Part shown: one piece after another, positions 18,138-27,650 of the stretch | How positions within the stretch are numbered: position 1 is the first letter of the stretch | Layout: the number at the start of each line of letters is the position of its first letter | Origin: Pelotomaculum_B sp964543575 | GTDB taxonomy: Bacteria > Bacillota > Desulfotomaculia > Desulfotomaculales > Pelotomaculaceae | Direction: 5' to 3' | Length of the DNA: 64,000 bases | NCBI GenBank assembly: GCA_964543575.1 | Contig: CAZIYV010000001.1 | Coordinates: 4,629 to 68,628, forward strand | Position numbers and translations under genes: made by a program | The notes under the pieces: generated by a model | Databases searched by the model: none | What the model was told of the DNA's origin: nothing | Seen by the model: the letters and a program-made list of their open reading frames with translations, nothing else

Positions 18138-19568
18138 ATGGAGGAAAAAATTAACAAAGTATTGTATCCCGGTAATCTTCCTGTATTTGGCGCTCCCGGC
18201 TACCACCCGCAATTCGAGCATCTCAATAATCCCCCGGAAGGCTACAAGTTTATTCACGCAAGCGCCGGCAGGTTATCCAAATTATTGCGCCTGCTTATTA
18301 TAATAATAAACTGGTTCTTTTCTCCCGGAGGAATCAAGGTAAAATTAGAGGCTGTATTGAGGTTCATCAGAAGAAAGAGCTACAGAACTGAATTGCAGCG
18401 CTTTTACAATCACAAAAACACTTCACCTGATCGTGAATATGTCCACATAAGAAGCCTGGAATATTTTAAAATAACTAGATGCCTTTTTGCCACTGCAGTC
18501 AAATTATTAATTAATGCCAAAAGAAAAGGCGCAAAACTAAGGGGAGCCGTTGGATTTTTACTGACAAGGGATATATTATCGCAACTAATGATGCCGGTTA
18601 ATGTTAAACTGGCATTTTTACCTTCTTTTCCTTGCATTCTCGGACAGATACCCTGGGTTGTGGAAATCGAGGATCCTCTGACTTTATTCATACCTTTTGT
18701 GCACACCGGCTTTACGAGCGGTGTAAAAATACATGACATCTCCTGTTACTCCTATGTTAAGGCGCTTATTGAAGATGAAAGCTGCAGAGGCATCATTTGT
18801 CACGTTAAATCAACAGCAGAGGCACTGCCGGTCCTTTTTGACAATGATGAACTGAAGAAAAAAATATTTTATATACCTATCGGCGTCAGCCTGCCGTCAG
18901 CGTCCAGTCAGGTTGAGAGGCGAAGTGAAAAGGAAACCATAATATTGTTTACAAACTCGTGGCACCAGAGCGCGGGCGGCTTTTACATGAGGGGAGGTCT
19001 TGATCTCCTCGAGGCATTCTCTATCCTCGCTTCAAAATACACTAATATAAAAATGATTCTCAGGACTGCCCTACCCGGCAATTTAGACGAACGCTATCTA
19101 AATATGATCAAGAACAACAACATTGAAGTCATAGATTATTTTCTTCCTGCCGGCGCTATGGAAGATCTTTTATCGGGAGCGGATATTTACGCCTTGCCCG
19201 CGGCCCGGCTCCACGTGGTATCCACACTGAAAGCGATGGCCCATGGCCTGGCGGTGCTGGTTTCAGACGGCTGGGGCTTTGAAGATTATATTGAGCACGG
19301 GCGCAACGGTTTGACGGCAAAGGGAAGGTACGGAAAGTGTTCATGGATGGACCGGTACGGGATGCTCAGGGAAGATTACAAGCCGCTGTTTGAGAGTGAT
19401 CCCGTGGTGGCAGACAGCATAGCTGATAATTTATCCCTGCTCATCGAAAACCCGGTATTAAGAAAAAAACTGGGCGATGCCGCGAGAAGAGACGTTGAGA
19501 CCAGGTTTTCAATAGATAACTGGAATAAGAGTCTTTCTGAGGTGTTTTGTAAGTCCATGACATCATAG
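18138..19568 (+). CDS. GT4-like glycosyltransferase
   Basis: A roughly 476-residue GT-B protein. The donor half shows T-I-I-L-F-T-N-S-W-H (start of the second Rossmann fold) and A-M-A-H-G-L-A-V-L-V-S-D-G-W-G, the counterpart of the GT4 E-x7-E segment, with a divergent N-terminal half. The ATG at 18138 has AGTGAGG six bases upstream; an ATG at 18123 lacks a clear site. It follows the exporter by about 30 bases and is likely part of the same operon. Confidence 0.76.
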   Translation: MEEKINKVLYPGNLPVFGAPGYHPQFEHLNNPPEGYKFIHASAGRLSKLLRLLIIIINWFFSPGGIKVKLEAVLRFIRRKSYRTELQRFYNHKNTSPDREYVHIRSLEYFKITRCLFATAVKLLINAKRKGAKLRGAVGFLLTRDILSQLMMPVNVKLAFLPSFPCILGQIPWVVEIEDPLTLFIPFVHTGFTSGVKIHDISCYSYVKALIEDESCRGIICHVKSTAEALPVLFDNDELKKKIFYIPIGVSLPSASSQVERRSEKETIILFTNSWHQSAGGFYMRGGLDLLEAFSILASKYTNIKMILRTALPGNLDERYLNMIKNNNIEVIDYFLPAGAMEDLLSGADIYALPAARLHVVSTLKAMAHGLAVLVSDGWGFEDYIEHGRNGLTAKGRYGKCSWMDRYGMLREDYKPLFESDPVVADSIADNLSLLIENPVLRKKLGDAARRDVETRFSIDNWNKSLSEVFCKSMTS

Positions 19569-19607
19569 GTATAAAATACTAACAATTCCCTGGAAAAGGA
19601 TGATAAA

Positions 19608-20957
19608 GTGAAAGTTTTATTATTTAATTCATGTTTCATATCAAAAAGAAAAGATCAGATTGAAATTACAACTCCGCACATAAGAATAGGAATAAGCAGT
19701 ATAGCTTCTTACTTGAGGGAAAAAGGAATAGATGTGCGCCTGGTTGATCCCGAAATAGATAAACTAAACCTGCAAAATATCAAAAGAATAATCCTTGATT
19801 ATTCTTTTGATATGGTAGGGTTGCCCGCATATACGGAAGAGATCAGTGACGCGTCAACAATTGCAGCGACTGTTAAAGACACTAATCCTTGTATCATAAC
19901 CGTTGTGGGAGGGCCGCATGTTTCCGCGTTACCTGAAGAAACATTAACAGAATTCAGTTCATTTGATGTGGGTGTTATAGGAGAAGGGGAACAGGCATTT
20001 TTAGAATTGGCAGAGGGAAAAGAAATAAAAGATGTTAATGGAATAGTATACCGGGCTGGTAATAATAATATTGTTCGGAATCCACCCGGGAAACTAATTA
20101 GCTCTTTAGATAAGCTTCCGCTTCCGGCATGGGATTTATATGATATTAAGAAATATGGGGACACCCTGCCCATAGAACCTTTAAGAGGATGTCCATTTTC
20201 TTGTGTTTTTTGCTTCAGAACCTTAGGACGTAAGGTAAGATACAAAAGCCCGGAAAGAATAGCTGATGAAATAGAAAACAACATCGTGAAGTACGGCATA
20301 AGGTCATTTCAGTTTCTAGCCGGTACATTCCCAATTAGTAAACAACATGCGATTGCGGTATTTGATGAGATAATAAAAAGGGACTTAAAAATAAAGTGGG
20401 GCAGCAGTGTCAGGGTAGATACAGTCAATGAAGAATTACTAATAAAGATGAAAGAAGCTTCATGTGAAAGGCTGCAGTTTGGAGTTGAATCCGGAGATCC
20501 CGATCTGCTTAATCTGTGCGGGAAAGGCACCAAACTGGAGGATATAAAAAGTATTTTTAAAGTTTGTTCAGACATCGGAATAAAAGCTGGAATGAATTTT
20601 ATATTGGGTTTGCCTTACGAAAGTGAAGAATCAATTTCCCGAACTATAAGATTTGCTTCAGAGTTGAGAGAGCATTCCAGCAGCGCCAATTTTGCCATTT
20701 TGGTTCCATTTCCCGGGACCAAAGTATATGATATGGCAATAAGGAACGAGGCCGGGTTGGAATTGTGCACCAGGGATTGGGTTAATTATGGCAAGCAGGC
20801 CGGTCTGGCTTTAAGGCATCAACATTTCCCCGGTACCAGGCTCAATAAAATTCAAACAAAACTTTATTTCTCTTATTACATGCAAAAAAATCCACTTAAA
20901 CTGTTAAAATATTTTTCACGGAAGAGGATATCACAGCTAATAAAAGGATACATTTGA
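19608..20957 (+). CDS. B12-binding radical SAM protein
   Basis: The GTG follows AAAGGATGA. Of 449 residues, the first 140 or so form the cobalamin-binding domain (V-G-G-P-H-V-S-A-L-P-E-E-T-L, G-V-I-G-E-G-E). G-C-P-F-S-C-V-F-C follows, the CxxxCxxC cluster motif, and then a full radical SAM barrel. Related proteins include anaerobic magnesium-protoporphyrin cyclase-like enzymes, and many remain uncharacterised. It differs clearly from the copies at 11551 and 32829. Its position at the 3' side of the exporter genes suggests glycan or lipid modification. Confidence 0.86.
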   Translation: MKVLLFNSCFISKRKDQIEITTPHIRIGISSIASYLREKGIDVRLVDPEIDKLNLQNIKRIILDYSFDMVGLPAYTEEISDASTIAATVKDTNPCIITVVGGPHVSALPEETLTEFSSFDVGVIGEGEQAFLELAEGKEIKDVNGIVYRAGNNNIVRNPPGKLISSLDKLPLPAWDLYDIKKYGDTLPIEPLRGCPFSCVFCFRTLGRKVRYKSPERIADEIENNIVKYGIRSFQFLAGTFPISKQHAIAVFDEIIKRDLKIKWGSSVRVDTVNEELLIKMKEASCERLQFGVESGDPDLLNLCGKGTKLEDIKSIFKVCSDIGIKAGMNFILGLPYESEESISRTIRFASELREHSSSANFAILVPFPGTKVYDMAIRNEAGLELCTRDWVNYGKQAGLALRHQHFPGTRLNKIQTKLYFSYYMQKNPLKLLKYFSRKRISQLIKGYI

Positions 20958-21033
20958 CATTATTAAGTAGTAAACATTTTATTGGCGATTTGTTTGTTAA
21001 AGTAAGAATATTTTAGGAGACTTAATAGATAAA

Positions 21034-21927
21034 ATGGTATTTAATAATATTACTATTGATGACAAAGAAGAATTAGTATGTAATTATCCAATGGTTAGTG
21101 TCATAACCCCTGTTCTAAATGGTGTTAAATACTTGGAGAGCTGTATTGATAGTGTTTTAAACCAGAGTTATTATAATGTTGAGCATATTTTTGTTGATGG
21201 TGGCTCAGACGATGGTACCTTGAATGTAATTAAGAATTACATTTCTAAATTTCCTTATAGAATTAGACTACTATCAGAGCCCGATAAAGGTGTTGGTGAT
21301 GCTTTAAATAAAGGCATTAAAATGGCAAACGGAGAAATTATAGGATGGTTAGATTCAGATAGTTATTTTGAAAAAAATACAATTAATATAGTTGCAAATT
21401 ATTTCAAAAACAATCCAGGCGCTTATGTTGTCTTTGGAGAATGCTGTCTTGTAAATGAAAACAATGAAATCATTGGGAAATACCCAATTAAGGATTTTGA
21501 TCTAAAAGAAGCAATAACAAATAGATGTTGTATTCCATTTCAATCTACCTTTTACAAAAAAAAGTTGTTTGAAAGAGTTGGTTTATTTAATGATTTGGGG
21601 AATTGTCAGGAGTTCTGGATTAGAACTGGTAAGTGCTTTACGTTTTATAGAATTCAATCGGTTCTTTCCAATAATAGATTAGATGAGGAAGGAATTTTTT
21701 TTTCAAAGGACGTTGATAAAAGAAAAGTATTAAAAAACAGATTGCGTGAAGATTGTAATATGTGTATACAACACGGTGGTTCATTTTTAGCGCCACGGGT
21801 TAGAAGATATTATATTTTTATGTTATTTGACAAATTGGGTCTTTATAGCATTATTGCCAGTGTAATTTTAAAAAACAGGTATCGATATTGTCTGATAGAT
21901 AAGATATTAAGAGCGCTAAAAATTTAA
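21034..21927 (+). CDS. GT2 glycosyltransferase
   Basis: A 297-residue GT-A enzyme with V-S-V-I-T-P-V-L-N, V-D-G-G-S-D-D-G-T and the metal motif W-L-D-S-D-S-Y. It resembles WcaA/WbbD-type transferases. Base composition is strikingly AT-rich compared with the genes before 20 kb and after 24.5 kb, a feature shared with the next gene. AGGAGA lies upstream of the ATG, at a long spacing. Confidence 0.85.
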   Translation: MVFNNITIDDKEELVCNYPMVSVITPVLNGVKYLESCIDSVLNQSYYNVEHIFVDGGSDDGTLNVIKNYISKFPYRIRLLSEPDKGVGDALNKGIKMANGEIIGWLDSDSYFEKNTINIVANYFKNNPGAYVVFGECCLVNENNEIIGKYPIKDFDLKEAITNRCCIPFQSTFYKKKLFERVGLFNDLGNCQEFWIRTGKCFTFYRIQSVLSNNRLDEEGIFFSKDVDKRKVLKNRLREDCNMCIQHGGSFLAPRVRRYYIFMLFDKLGLYSIIASVILKNRYRYCLIDKILRALKI

Positions 21928-21963
21928 ATTCTGGCAACTAGATTTTCAAAAGGATTAATTATT

Positions 21964-24207
21964 ATGGTAAAAAGCTTAAAAATAATATCTTTTGTTTTGC
22001 TGATATTAATACACTTTTTAGTATGGTATAGTATAAAGTTGGAAGTTCCATATTTTAGGCAATTAATTTGCTTTATATATCTTATATTAGTGCCCGGAAG
22101 TATTTTAATAAAATTATTCCAGCTAAAAAATATGTGCTTTTTTGAAAGATTGGTTTACACCATTGGTTTAAGCATATCATTTGTCATTATTATTGGATTA
22201 ATAATCAATACAGCATATTTGCTTTTAAAAATATTAGAGCCAATATCTGTTGTACCATTAATGACTGCAATTAATATTGCAGTCATTATTCTCTATATCA
22301 TATACGTAACAAGAGAATGGGAATGCCCAGAATTATGTTGCGACAGGTTTATTAAATGCATTAAAACGAATTTTTCCAGTTCGGCATTTTTATGCTACTT
22401 GCTTCCTGTCTTAAGCATCATTGGAGCCAGTGCGGTTAATTATTATAATAATAATGTGGTTTTTTTTGCTTTAATAATTATAGAGGTTATAATTATTGTC
22501 TTGATTGGCTTTGATTTATTTAACAACAAAAGCCTTTATCCTTTGGCTATTTTTTCAATTGCGCTCTCATTAGTGTTTTATAGAACAATGATCACAACGT
22601 TTATTTCCGGTACGGATATACATCAGGAATACTATGTGACGAATTTAGTAATCAGAAATGCTACCTGGGATTTTAGCTTTTCAAATAATTACAACAGTGT
22701 GCTTTCTGTTGCTATATTTGTACCGGTTATTTCAGTTTTATGTAATATTGGCTTGGGTTGGGTTTTAAAAATTTGTTGTGGTTTAATCCTATCCATGGTG
22801 CCTTTATGCATATACTTTTTTTGTCTAAAACAATCCAACGGGAAATTGGCTATCTTTTCGAGTTTTTTGTTTGTGGGAGGTTCATATTTTTATACAAATT
22901 TGCCGGTTATGGTGAAGCAGCAGATCAGTATGCTGTTTTTTGTTTTACTAATATTACTCATGGTTGACCGGCAGATCGGCAAAGTAGTCAAGACGGTTAT
23001 GCTGATTATATTTGGTTTTTCATTGTCAACTACTCATTATGGGTTAACATATATTTATGTTTTATTTATTGCGGCAGGCGCACTGGCAAAAAAACTAAAT
23101 AGTTCTTATAAATCAAAAAAAGCTTGCGCTATTGATACTCCTTCCAGAATTGCCGAAAGAGACAGTGTAATTACAACTACCTTTATTTTTTTTATGATTG
23201 TAGTCTCTTTATCATGGTACATGTATATTGCCAAATCCTCTTCATTTGATGCGATTGCGCGGTTCGGCATGCACGTTATCGACAGTGTTGTCAATGATTT
23301 TTCAGCAACAACATCTGTCGCGGAGAAATTAAATGAGGCAAAGCAGGTGACTATATCCTTAACAATAATAAACTTAATTAATATTATTATAAATTATTTC
23401 ATAAGATTATGTGTAATTGTTGGTTTTGTATCGGCATTATTAAAGCCTGAGAATTATAAGTTCAATAGAGAATACATAGCATTTTCTATTCCTGCTTTTC
23501 TTGCTTATTTAAGTTGCATCGCTCCTCCCTTCATTTCCCCTTTACTGTCGGGGAGTATGGATTTATCGCGTGTCGTAAATATATTATTTCTAGTTTTATC
23601 GCCTTATTGTGTTCTTGGAATTATTATTCTAATAAGAGTAATGCTGCGTATATTTAAAGCTCAAAGAGAAAAATATGTTATTGGAAAAGCACACTATGTG
23701 CTGATATCATTAGTACTCAGCCTGTATTTTATATTTCAAACCGGTTTTGTTTTTGAGTTGGCATGGAATGGCAGTTCAAATTCAGTTTCCATAGGTCAGG
23801 AGGGTATAAGAAAAAATGGTACATTAGAACAAAGGATAACTTTGTATGACGTGCTTACTCTTAAGCAGGATGTCTTAAGCGCTGAATGGTTGGGAAAATA
23901 TAGAGAACCACTCGAAAAGATATATGCTACATACAATGACATAAGAGTTCACACGCTAACAAGTTATGGCATGATTCCGGTGCAAGATGTGTCAAAAATA
24001 TCGGAAAATGCTTATGTAAAAATTGAAAATGGAGCTTATGTCTACCTGCAGCCCCTCAATATCATTGAGGGGTGGGGAACAGAATTTGACGCCGGCGCTC
24101 CTCGTGGCATGAGGCACACTTATTTTCGAATGGACGATATGTATTATCATTTGTCAGGCGAAAAATCCAAAATATATTCAAATGGGGGAAGTGAAATATA
24201 TAAGTAG
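21964..24207 (+). CDS. Large multi-pass membrane protein, DUF2206-like
   Basis: In 747 residues there are at least a dozen hydrophobic helices over the first 600. An extracytoplasmic C-terminal region follows, with V-L-S-A-E-W-L-G-K-Y and W-G-T-E-F-D-A-G-A-P-R. The layout resembles DUF2206 proteins, which are GT-C-like membrane proteins found beside glycosyltransferases in archaea and Gram-positives and may act as flippase, polymerase or lipid-sugar-dependent transferase. The function is not established. The gene is AT-rich like its upstream neighbour. Confidence 0.72.
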   Translation: MVKSLKIISFVLLILIHFLVWYSIKLEVPYFRQLICFIYLILVPGSILIKLFQLKNMCFFERLVYTIGLSISFVIIIGLIINTAYLLLKILEPISVVPLMTAINIAVIILYIIYVTREWECPELCCDRFIKCIKTNFSSSAFLCYLLPVLSIIGASAVNYYNNNVVFFALIIIEVIIIVLIGFDLFNNKSLYPLAIFSIALSLVFYRTMITTFISGTDIHQEYYVTNLVIRNATWDFSFSNNYNSVLSVAIFVPVISVLCNIGLGWVLKICCGLILSMVPLCIYFFCLKQSNGKLAIFSSFLFVGGSYFYTNLPVMVKQQISMLFFVLLILLMVDRQIGKVVKTVMLIIFGFSLSTTHYGLTYIYVLFIAAGALAKKLNSSYKSKKACAIDTPSRIAERDSVITTTFIFFMIVVSLSWYMYIAKSSSFDAIARFGMHVIDSVVNDFSATTSVAEKLNEAKQVTISLTIINLINIIINYFIRLCVIVGFVSALLKPENYKFNREYIAFSIPAFLAYLSCIAPPFISPLLSGSMDLSRVVNILFLVLSPYCVLGIIILIRVMLRIFKAQREKYVIGKAHYVLISLVLSLYFIFQTGFVFELAWNGSSNSVSIGQEGIRKNGTLEQRITLYDVLTLKQDVLSAEWLGKYREPLEKIYATYNDIRVHTLTSYGMIPVQDVSKISENAYVKIENGAYVYLQPLNIIEGWGTEFDAGAPRGMRHTYFRMDDMYYHLSGEKSKIYSNGGSEIYK

Positions 24208-24291
24208 ACCAAAGATAGTATGAATGTTGTCATAAATACAGGTGACGAAGTGTTGGAATGAATTATTGATATGAATTATTGGAGTGCTGTT

Positions 24292-24915
24292 ATGCAAAAG
24301 AAGGTACACGGTAAAATGCAGGTAAATATGAACGACAAAGTGATGCGAGCAAGTGAATTGTATATAGAAGCTTTGAATTCAATTAAAATAATGAGCAATG
24401 CGAATTTATTCTTGAACATAGAGAAAGTTGTCGATTTATTATTGGAATGCTTCAGGAATTCCGGTAAAGTCCTCATTTTCGGCAACGGAGGCTCGGCTGC
24501 CGACGCTCAACACATATGCGGCGAGCTTGTGGGGCGTTTTTCCATAGAAAGAGCGCCTTTAAGCGCGCTTGCCCTGACCACCGATACATCGGTGCTTACA
24601 GCCTGGGGCAATGACTACGATTTTGAGACCATCTTTCTGCGCCAGGTCGAGGCGCACGGTCATCCCAGGGATGTAGCCTGGGGAATTTCCACCAGCGGAA
24701 ATTCTCGCAACGTGCTGAGAGCCCTGGCGCGGGCGCGCGAATTGGGGTTGAAAACCGTAGGGCTTTTGGGGAACGGCGGCGGAAAAGCTTTGGCCTTATG
24801 TGACGGCGCCGTTGCCGTCGAAGAAACGCAAACCCCCCGTATTCAGGAGGTCCACGTTATCATCTACCACATCATCTGCGCCCTGGTTGAAGAGAGAATG
24901 TTCGCACATGCTTGA
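24292..24915 (+). CDS. gmhA: Sedoheptulose-7-phosphate isomerase (GmhA)
   Basis: A single SIS domain with the phosphate-binding I-F-G-N-G-G-S-A-A-D-A-Q-H, G-I-S-T-S-G-N-S-R-N-V and the C-terminal H-V-I-I-Y-H-I-I-C-A-L-V-E helix of GmhA. The enzyme turns sedoheptulose 7-phosphate into D-glycero-D-manno-heptose 7-phosphate, the first step of all activated-heptose pathways. Start is uncertain: the ATG at 24292 has TTGGAGTG upstream, and ATGs at 24271 and 24328 are also in frame. It overlaps gmhB by eight bases and opens the sugar-nucleotide locus that continues to about 32.7 kb. Confidence 0.87.
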   Translation: MQKKVHGKMQVNMNDKVMRASELYIEALNSIKIMSNANLFLNIEKVVDLLLECFRNSGKVLIFGNGGSAADAQHICGELVGRFSIERAPLSALALTTDTSVLTAWGNDYDFETIFLRQVEAHGHPRDVAWGISTSGNSRNVLRALARARELGLKTVGLLGNGGGKALALCDGAVAVEETQTPRIQEVHVIIYHIICALVEERMFAHA

Positions 24916-25570
24916 GGGCATCTACAAGAACGGGGCGCTTTTGGGCATATACGCGCGCTGGTATGCCGGCTGCCCCATGGGTTTCGCCGGAAGGCCCGCC
25001 CTGTTTATCGACCGTGACGGCGTACTGGTCGAAGAAACAAACTACCTGTGCCGCCCGGAAGATGTGTCGCTTATACCTGGAGCCGGCCCGGCTATAACGA
25101 AGTTAAACCGGGCCGGCTTACCTGTTGTTATAGTTACCAATCAGTCCGGTATCGGGCGAAGGTTTTACGCCTGGGAAGATTTTATTGAAGTGCAGCGCTG
25201 TATCTACCAAAAGCTTAAAGAAGACGGCGCGCATATTGACGCGTGCATAGCCTGTCCTTATCATCCGGATGCCCGGGAGCCTTACCGCTACGACGGGCAT
25301 TTTTTCCGCAAACCCAATCCCGGCATGATACTATGGGCCGCCGGAACTGCGGGCATAAACCTTGAGCTTTCCTGGATCGTGGGCGATACGCTGGCGGACC
25401 TGCAAGCCGGAGAAAAGGCCGGCCTGGGCGGTTTGGCGCATGTAATGACAGGGTACGGTAAATATCAGCGACCGGCAGTGCTGGCATGGTCCAAAGGAAG
25501 GGAGAATTTCAAGCCGTTTCAGGACTTGGGCCAAGCCGTCGAAGCTTTTTTATTACTCAGGAAAGGATGA
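24908..25570 (+). CDS. gmhB: D-glycero-D-manno-heptose-1,7-bisphosphate 7-phosphatase-like HAD hydrolase (GmhB)
   Basis: The ATG at 24908 overlaps gmhA (ATGCTTGA). A HAD-family phosphatase with F-I-D-R-D-G-V (nucleophile Asp), V-T-N-Q-S-G-I and a late G-D-T-L-A-D-L. The product fits GmhB, which removes the 7-phosphate before nucleotidyl transfer. Unusual: the zinc loop of typical GmhB has four ligands, but here C-P-Y-H is kept while the second C-x-C is replaced (G-H-F-F-R-K-P). Some histidinol-phosphatase-like members also lack zinc. A roughly 30-residue N-terminal extension precedes the core. Confidence 0.85.
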   Translation: MLEGIYKNGALLGIYARWYAGCPMGFAGRPALFIDRDGVLVEETNYLCRPEDVSLIPGAGPAITKLNRAGLPVVIVTNQSGIGRRFYAWEDFIEVQRCIYQKLKEDGAHIDACIACPYHPDAREPYRYDGHFFRKPNPGMILWAAGTAGINLELSWIVGDTLADLQAGEKAGLGGLAHVMTGYGKYQRPAVLAWSKGRENFKPFQDLGQAVEAFLLLRKG

Positions 25571-25573
25571 GCG

Positions 25574-26596
25574 GTGATCAGACCCTGGACAAAACCCACT
25601 GCAGATAGTCCAAAACCGGTAGACTGCCTGTCTCCTGCCCAGGCGCTGGAACTCTACCGCGTAATGTGCCTGATCCGCCAGGTACAACTAAAAATAGAGG
25701 AACTCTACCATCTGGATGAAATGAAGACGCCGGTACACTTAAGCATCGGTCAGGAAGCCATTGCCGCCGGGGTGTGTTTTGCCCTGCAGCCCGATGATTA
25801 CATATTAAGCAACCACCGCGGGCATGCCCATTACCTGGCCAAGGGCGGTGACCCGAAGGCTATGATTGCCGAATTATACTGCCGGGAGACGGGATGTTCC
25901 GGGGGACGGGGCGGGTCGATGCATCTGGTGGATACGTCGGTCGGCCTGATGGGGTCTTCGTCCATTGTGGCCGGCGGTATTCCATTGGCTGTCGGGGCTG
26001 CTCTTAGCAGTAAATTAAGCGGCATCAATCGTGTAGCTGTGGCTTTTTTCGGCGATGGCGCTGTGGATGAGGGTGTTTTATATGAAAGCGTTAATTTCGC
26101 GCTTTTGCGAAAGCTGCCGGTTCTTTTTGTTTGCGAAAACAACTTTTATTCGGTTTGTTCTCCGACAAAGAACCGGCACAGCGCAGATAATATTTATCAA
26201 AGATTTTCCGGGATGGGACTTCCCGGTTACCGTGTAGACGGCACGGATGTGGTGGCTGTTTATCAATTAACAAAAAAACTTGTTCAAGCTGCGCGAATAG
26301 GGGGAGGGCCCGCATTCATGGAATGCCGTGCCTACCGCTGGCGCGGCCACGCAGGAGCGGGATCGGATGTAAAAATTGGATATCGTGCTCAAGAAGAAAT
26401 AGATCAGTGGTTAAAACTTTGCCCCTTAGATAGCTATGAAAAACGCTTGACTTGTTCTGGAATGATAAATCAGAAACAAATTGATGATGTAAATAGACAA
26501 ATCCGGAATCAGGTTGAGGAAGCTTTTCGTTATGCCCGGGAGAGCCCGCTGCCGGAGGGAAAAACTATCATGAAATGGCTGTTTAGCCAGGAATAG
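25574..26596 (+). CDS. TPP-dependent dehydrogenase/transferase E1 alpha subunit
   Basis: A GTG start follows AAGGATGAGC. In 340 residues it shows the thiamine diphosphate motif G-D-G-A-V-D-E-G followed about 24 residues later by C-E-N-N, and Y-I-L-S-N-H-R-G-H-A-H-Y-L, as in pyruvate and acetoin dehydrogenase E1 alpha. The beta subunit is next, but no E2 (lipoyl transacylase) or E3 lies nearby. The genes on both sides are heptose and deoxysugar enzymes. I infer that this E1 does not feed a dehydrogenase complex but transfers an acyl-derived two-carbon unit, as proposed for the AviB1/AviB2-type pair in avilamycin branched-sugar synthesis. Confidence 0.86.
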   Translation: MIRPWTKPTADSPKPVDCLSPAQALELYRVMCLIRQVQLKIEELYHLDEMKTPVHLSIGQEAIAAGVCFALQPDDYILSNHRGHAHYLAKGGDPKAMIAELYCRETGCSGGRGGSMHLVDTSVGLMGSSSIVAGGIPLAVGAALSSKLSGINRVAVAFFGDGAVDEGVLYESVNFALLRKLPVLFVCENNFYSVCSPTKNRHSADNIYQRFSGMGLPGYRVDGTDVVAVYQLTKKLVQAARIGGGPAFMECRAYRWRGHAGAGSDVKIGYRAQEEIDQWLKLCPLDSYEKRLTCSGMINQKQIDDVNRQIRNQVEEAFRYARESPLPEGKTIMKWLFSQE

Positions 26597-26606
26597 GAAT
26601 GATATT

Positions 26607-27650
26607 ATGCCCTGGACAAAAGTTATTATTGAACGGCAAGAGCAGGTTCTTGACGAGAACACAGGTGAGGGAAAACGAATATTAAGCTATCCTGAGAGCA
26701 TACGCGAGGCCTTTACCCAGGCCCTGGAGAATGATCCCGCCACTTATCTGATGGGTCAGGGAGTCGATGACCCGTCAGGGATGTTTGGGACAACTGTTGG
26801 CCTGCAGCAAAGATTCGGAAATGACCGGGTATTTGACACGCCGCTTTCTGAAAACGGTCTAATGGGTATTGCTGTCGGTTCCGCCATCACCGGGATGCGG
26901 CCCATTTACCTTCATAACCGGCCGGACTTCCTGCTGCTGGCCATGGATCAGATTGTCAATCATGCCTCCAAGTGGCGCTATATGTTTGGGGGGCATGGCA
27001 GAGTTCCACTGGTAGTCTGGTCTGTTATCGCTCGTGGATGGGGGTCGGCGGCTCAGCATTCCCAGACCCTGCAAGGTCTTTTCATGCACATTCCCGGACT
27101 GCGGCTTTTGATGCCGAGTAATCCATATGACGCCAAGGGTTTGCTTCTGGAAAGCGTAGCTGATGACAACCCGGTCATTATTTTTGAGCACAGGTGGCTT
27201 TTTAAACGCAGAGGATATGTGCCTGAAAAAATGTACCGGTTGCCTTTTGGTAAGGGAGCGATATGCCGGCATGGGAGGGATGTTACTATTGCCGGTGTTT
27301 CCCATATGATCATTGAAGCGCAGGTTGCCGCCGATGAATTGGCTAAGGAAGGGATAGAGGCAGAAGTATTGGACTTTAGGACCCTAAAGCCTTTGGACAA
27401 GAGTCTCCTTCTGGAATCTGTGAGTAGGACCGGACATCTTGTCCTGGTGGATAACGGCTGGAAATGCGGAGGCATTACCGCAGAAATAGCAGCAATAGTT
27501 GCGGAGGAGGGATTTGATTTGCTTCGCGCTCCTGTTCGCAGGGTGGCCTGTCCTGATGTGCCGACTCCGGCGGGTTATACTCTCGAGGCGGCATTTTATC
27601 CCGGAACGGCACAAATAAAGGATGCGGTTAAAGATGTACTTAAGTACTAA
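26607..27650 (+). CDS. TPP-dependent dehydrogenase/transferase E1 beta subunit
   Basis: A 347-residue transketolase-type beta subunit. D-T-P-L-S-E-N-G-L-M-G-I-A-V-G carries the conserved Glu that activates thiamine. R-G-W-G-S-A-A-Q-H-S-Q-T comes next, and the C-terminal transketolase fold begins near G-R-D-V-T-I-A-G-V. It lies ten bases after the alpha gene and overlaps the following reductase gene, so the pair is firmly in the sugar operon. The absence of E2/E3 partners makes its acceptor uncertain. Confidence 0.86.
   Translation: MPWTKVIIERQEQVLDENTGEGKRILSYPESIREAFTQALENDPATYLMGQGVDDPSGMFGTTVGLQQRFGNDRVFDTPLSENGLMGIAVGSAITGMRPIYLHNRPDFLLLAMDQIVNHASKWRYMFGGHGRVPLVVWSVIARGWGSAAQHSQTLQGLFMHIPGLRLLMPSNPYDAKGLLLESVADDNPVIIFEHRWLFKRRGYVPEKMYRLPFGKGAICRHGRDVTIAGVSHMIIEAQVAADELAKEGIEAEVLDFRTLKPLDKSLLLESVSRTGHLVLVDNGWKCGGITAEIAAIVAEEGFDLLRAPVRRVACPDVPTPAGYTLEAAFYPGTAQIKDAVKDVLKY

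Noticed and set aside
25574..27650. Ordinary pyruvate or acetoin dehydrogenase operon
   Set aside because: No lipoyl E2, E3 or lipoate genes are adjacent, and both sides are sugar-nucleotide genes in the same transcription unit.
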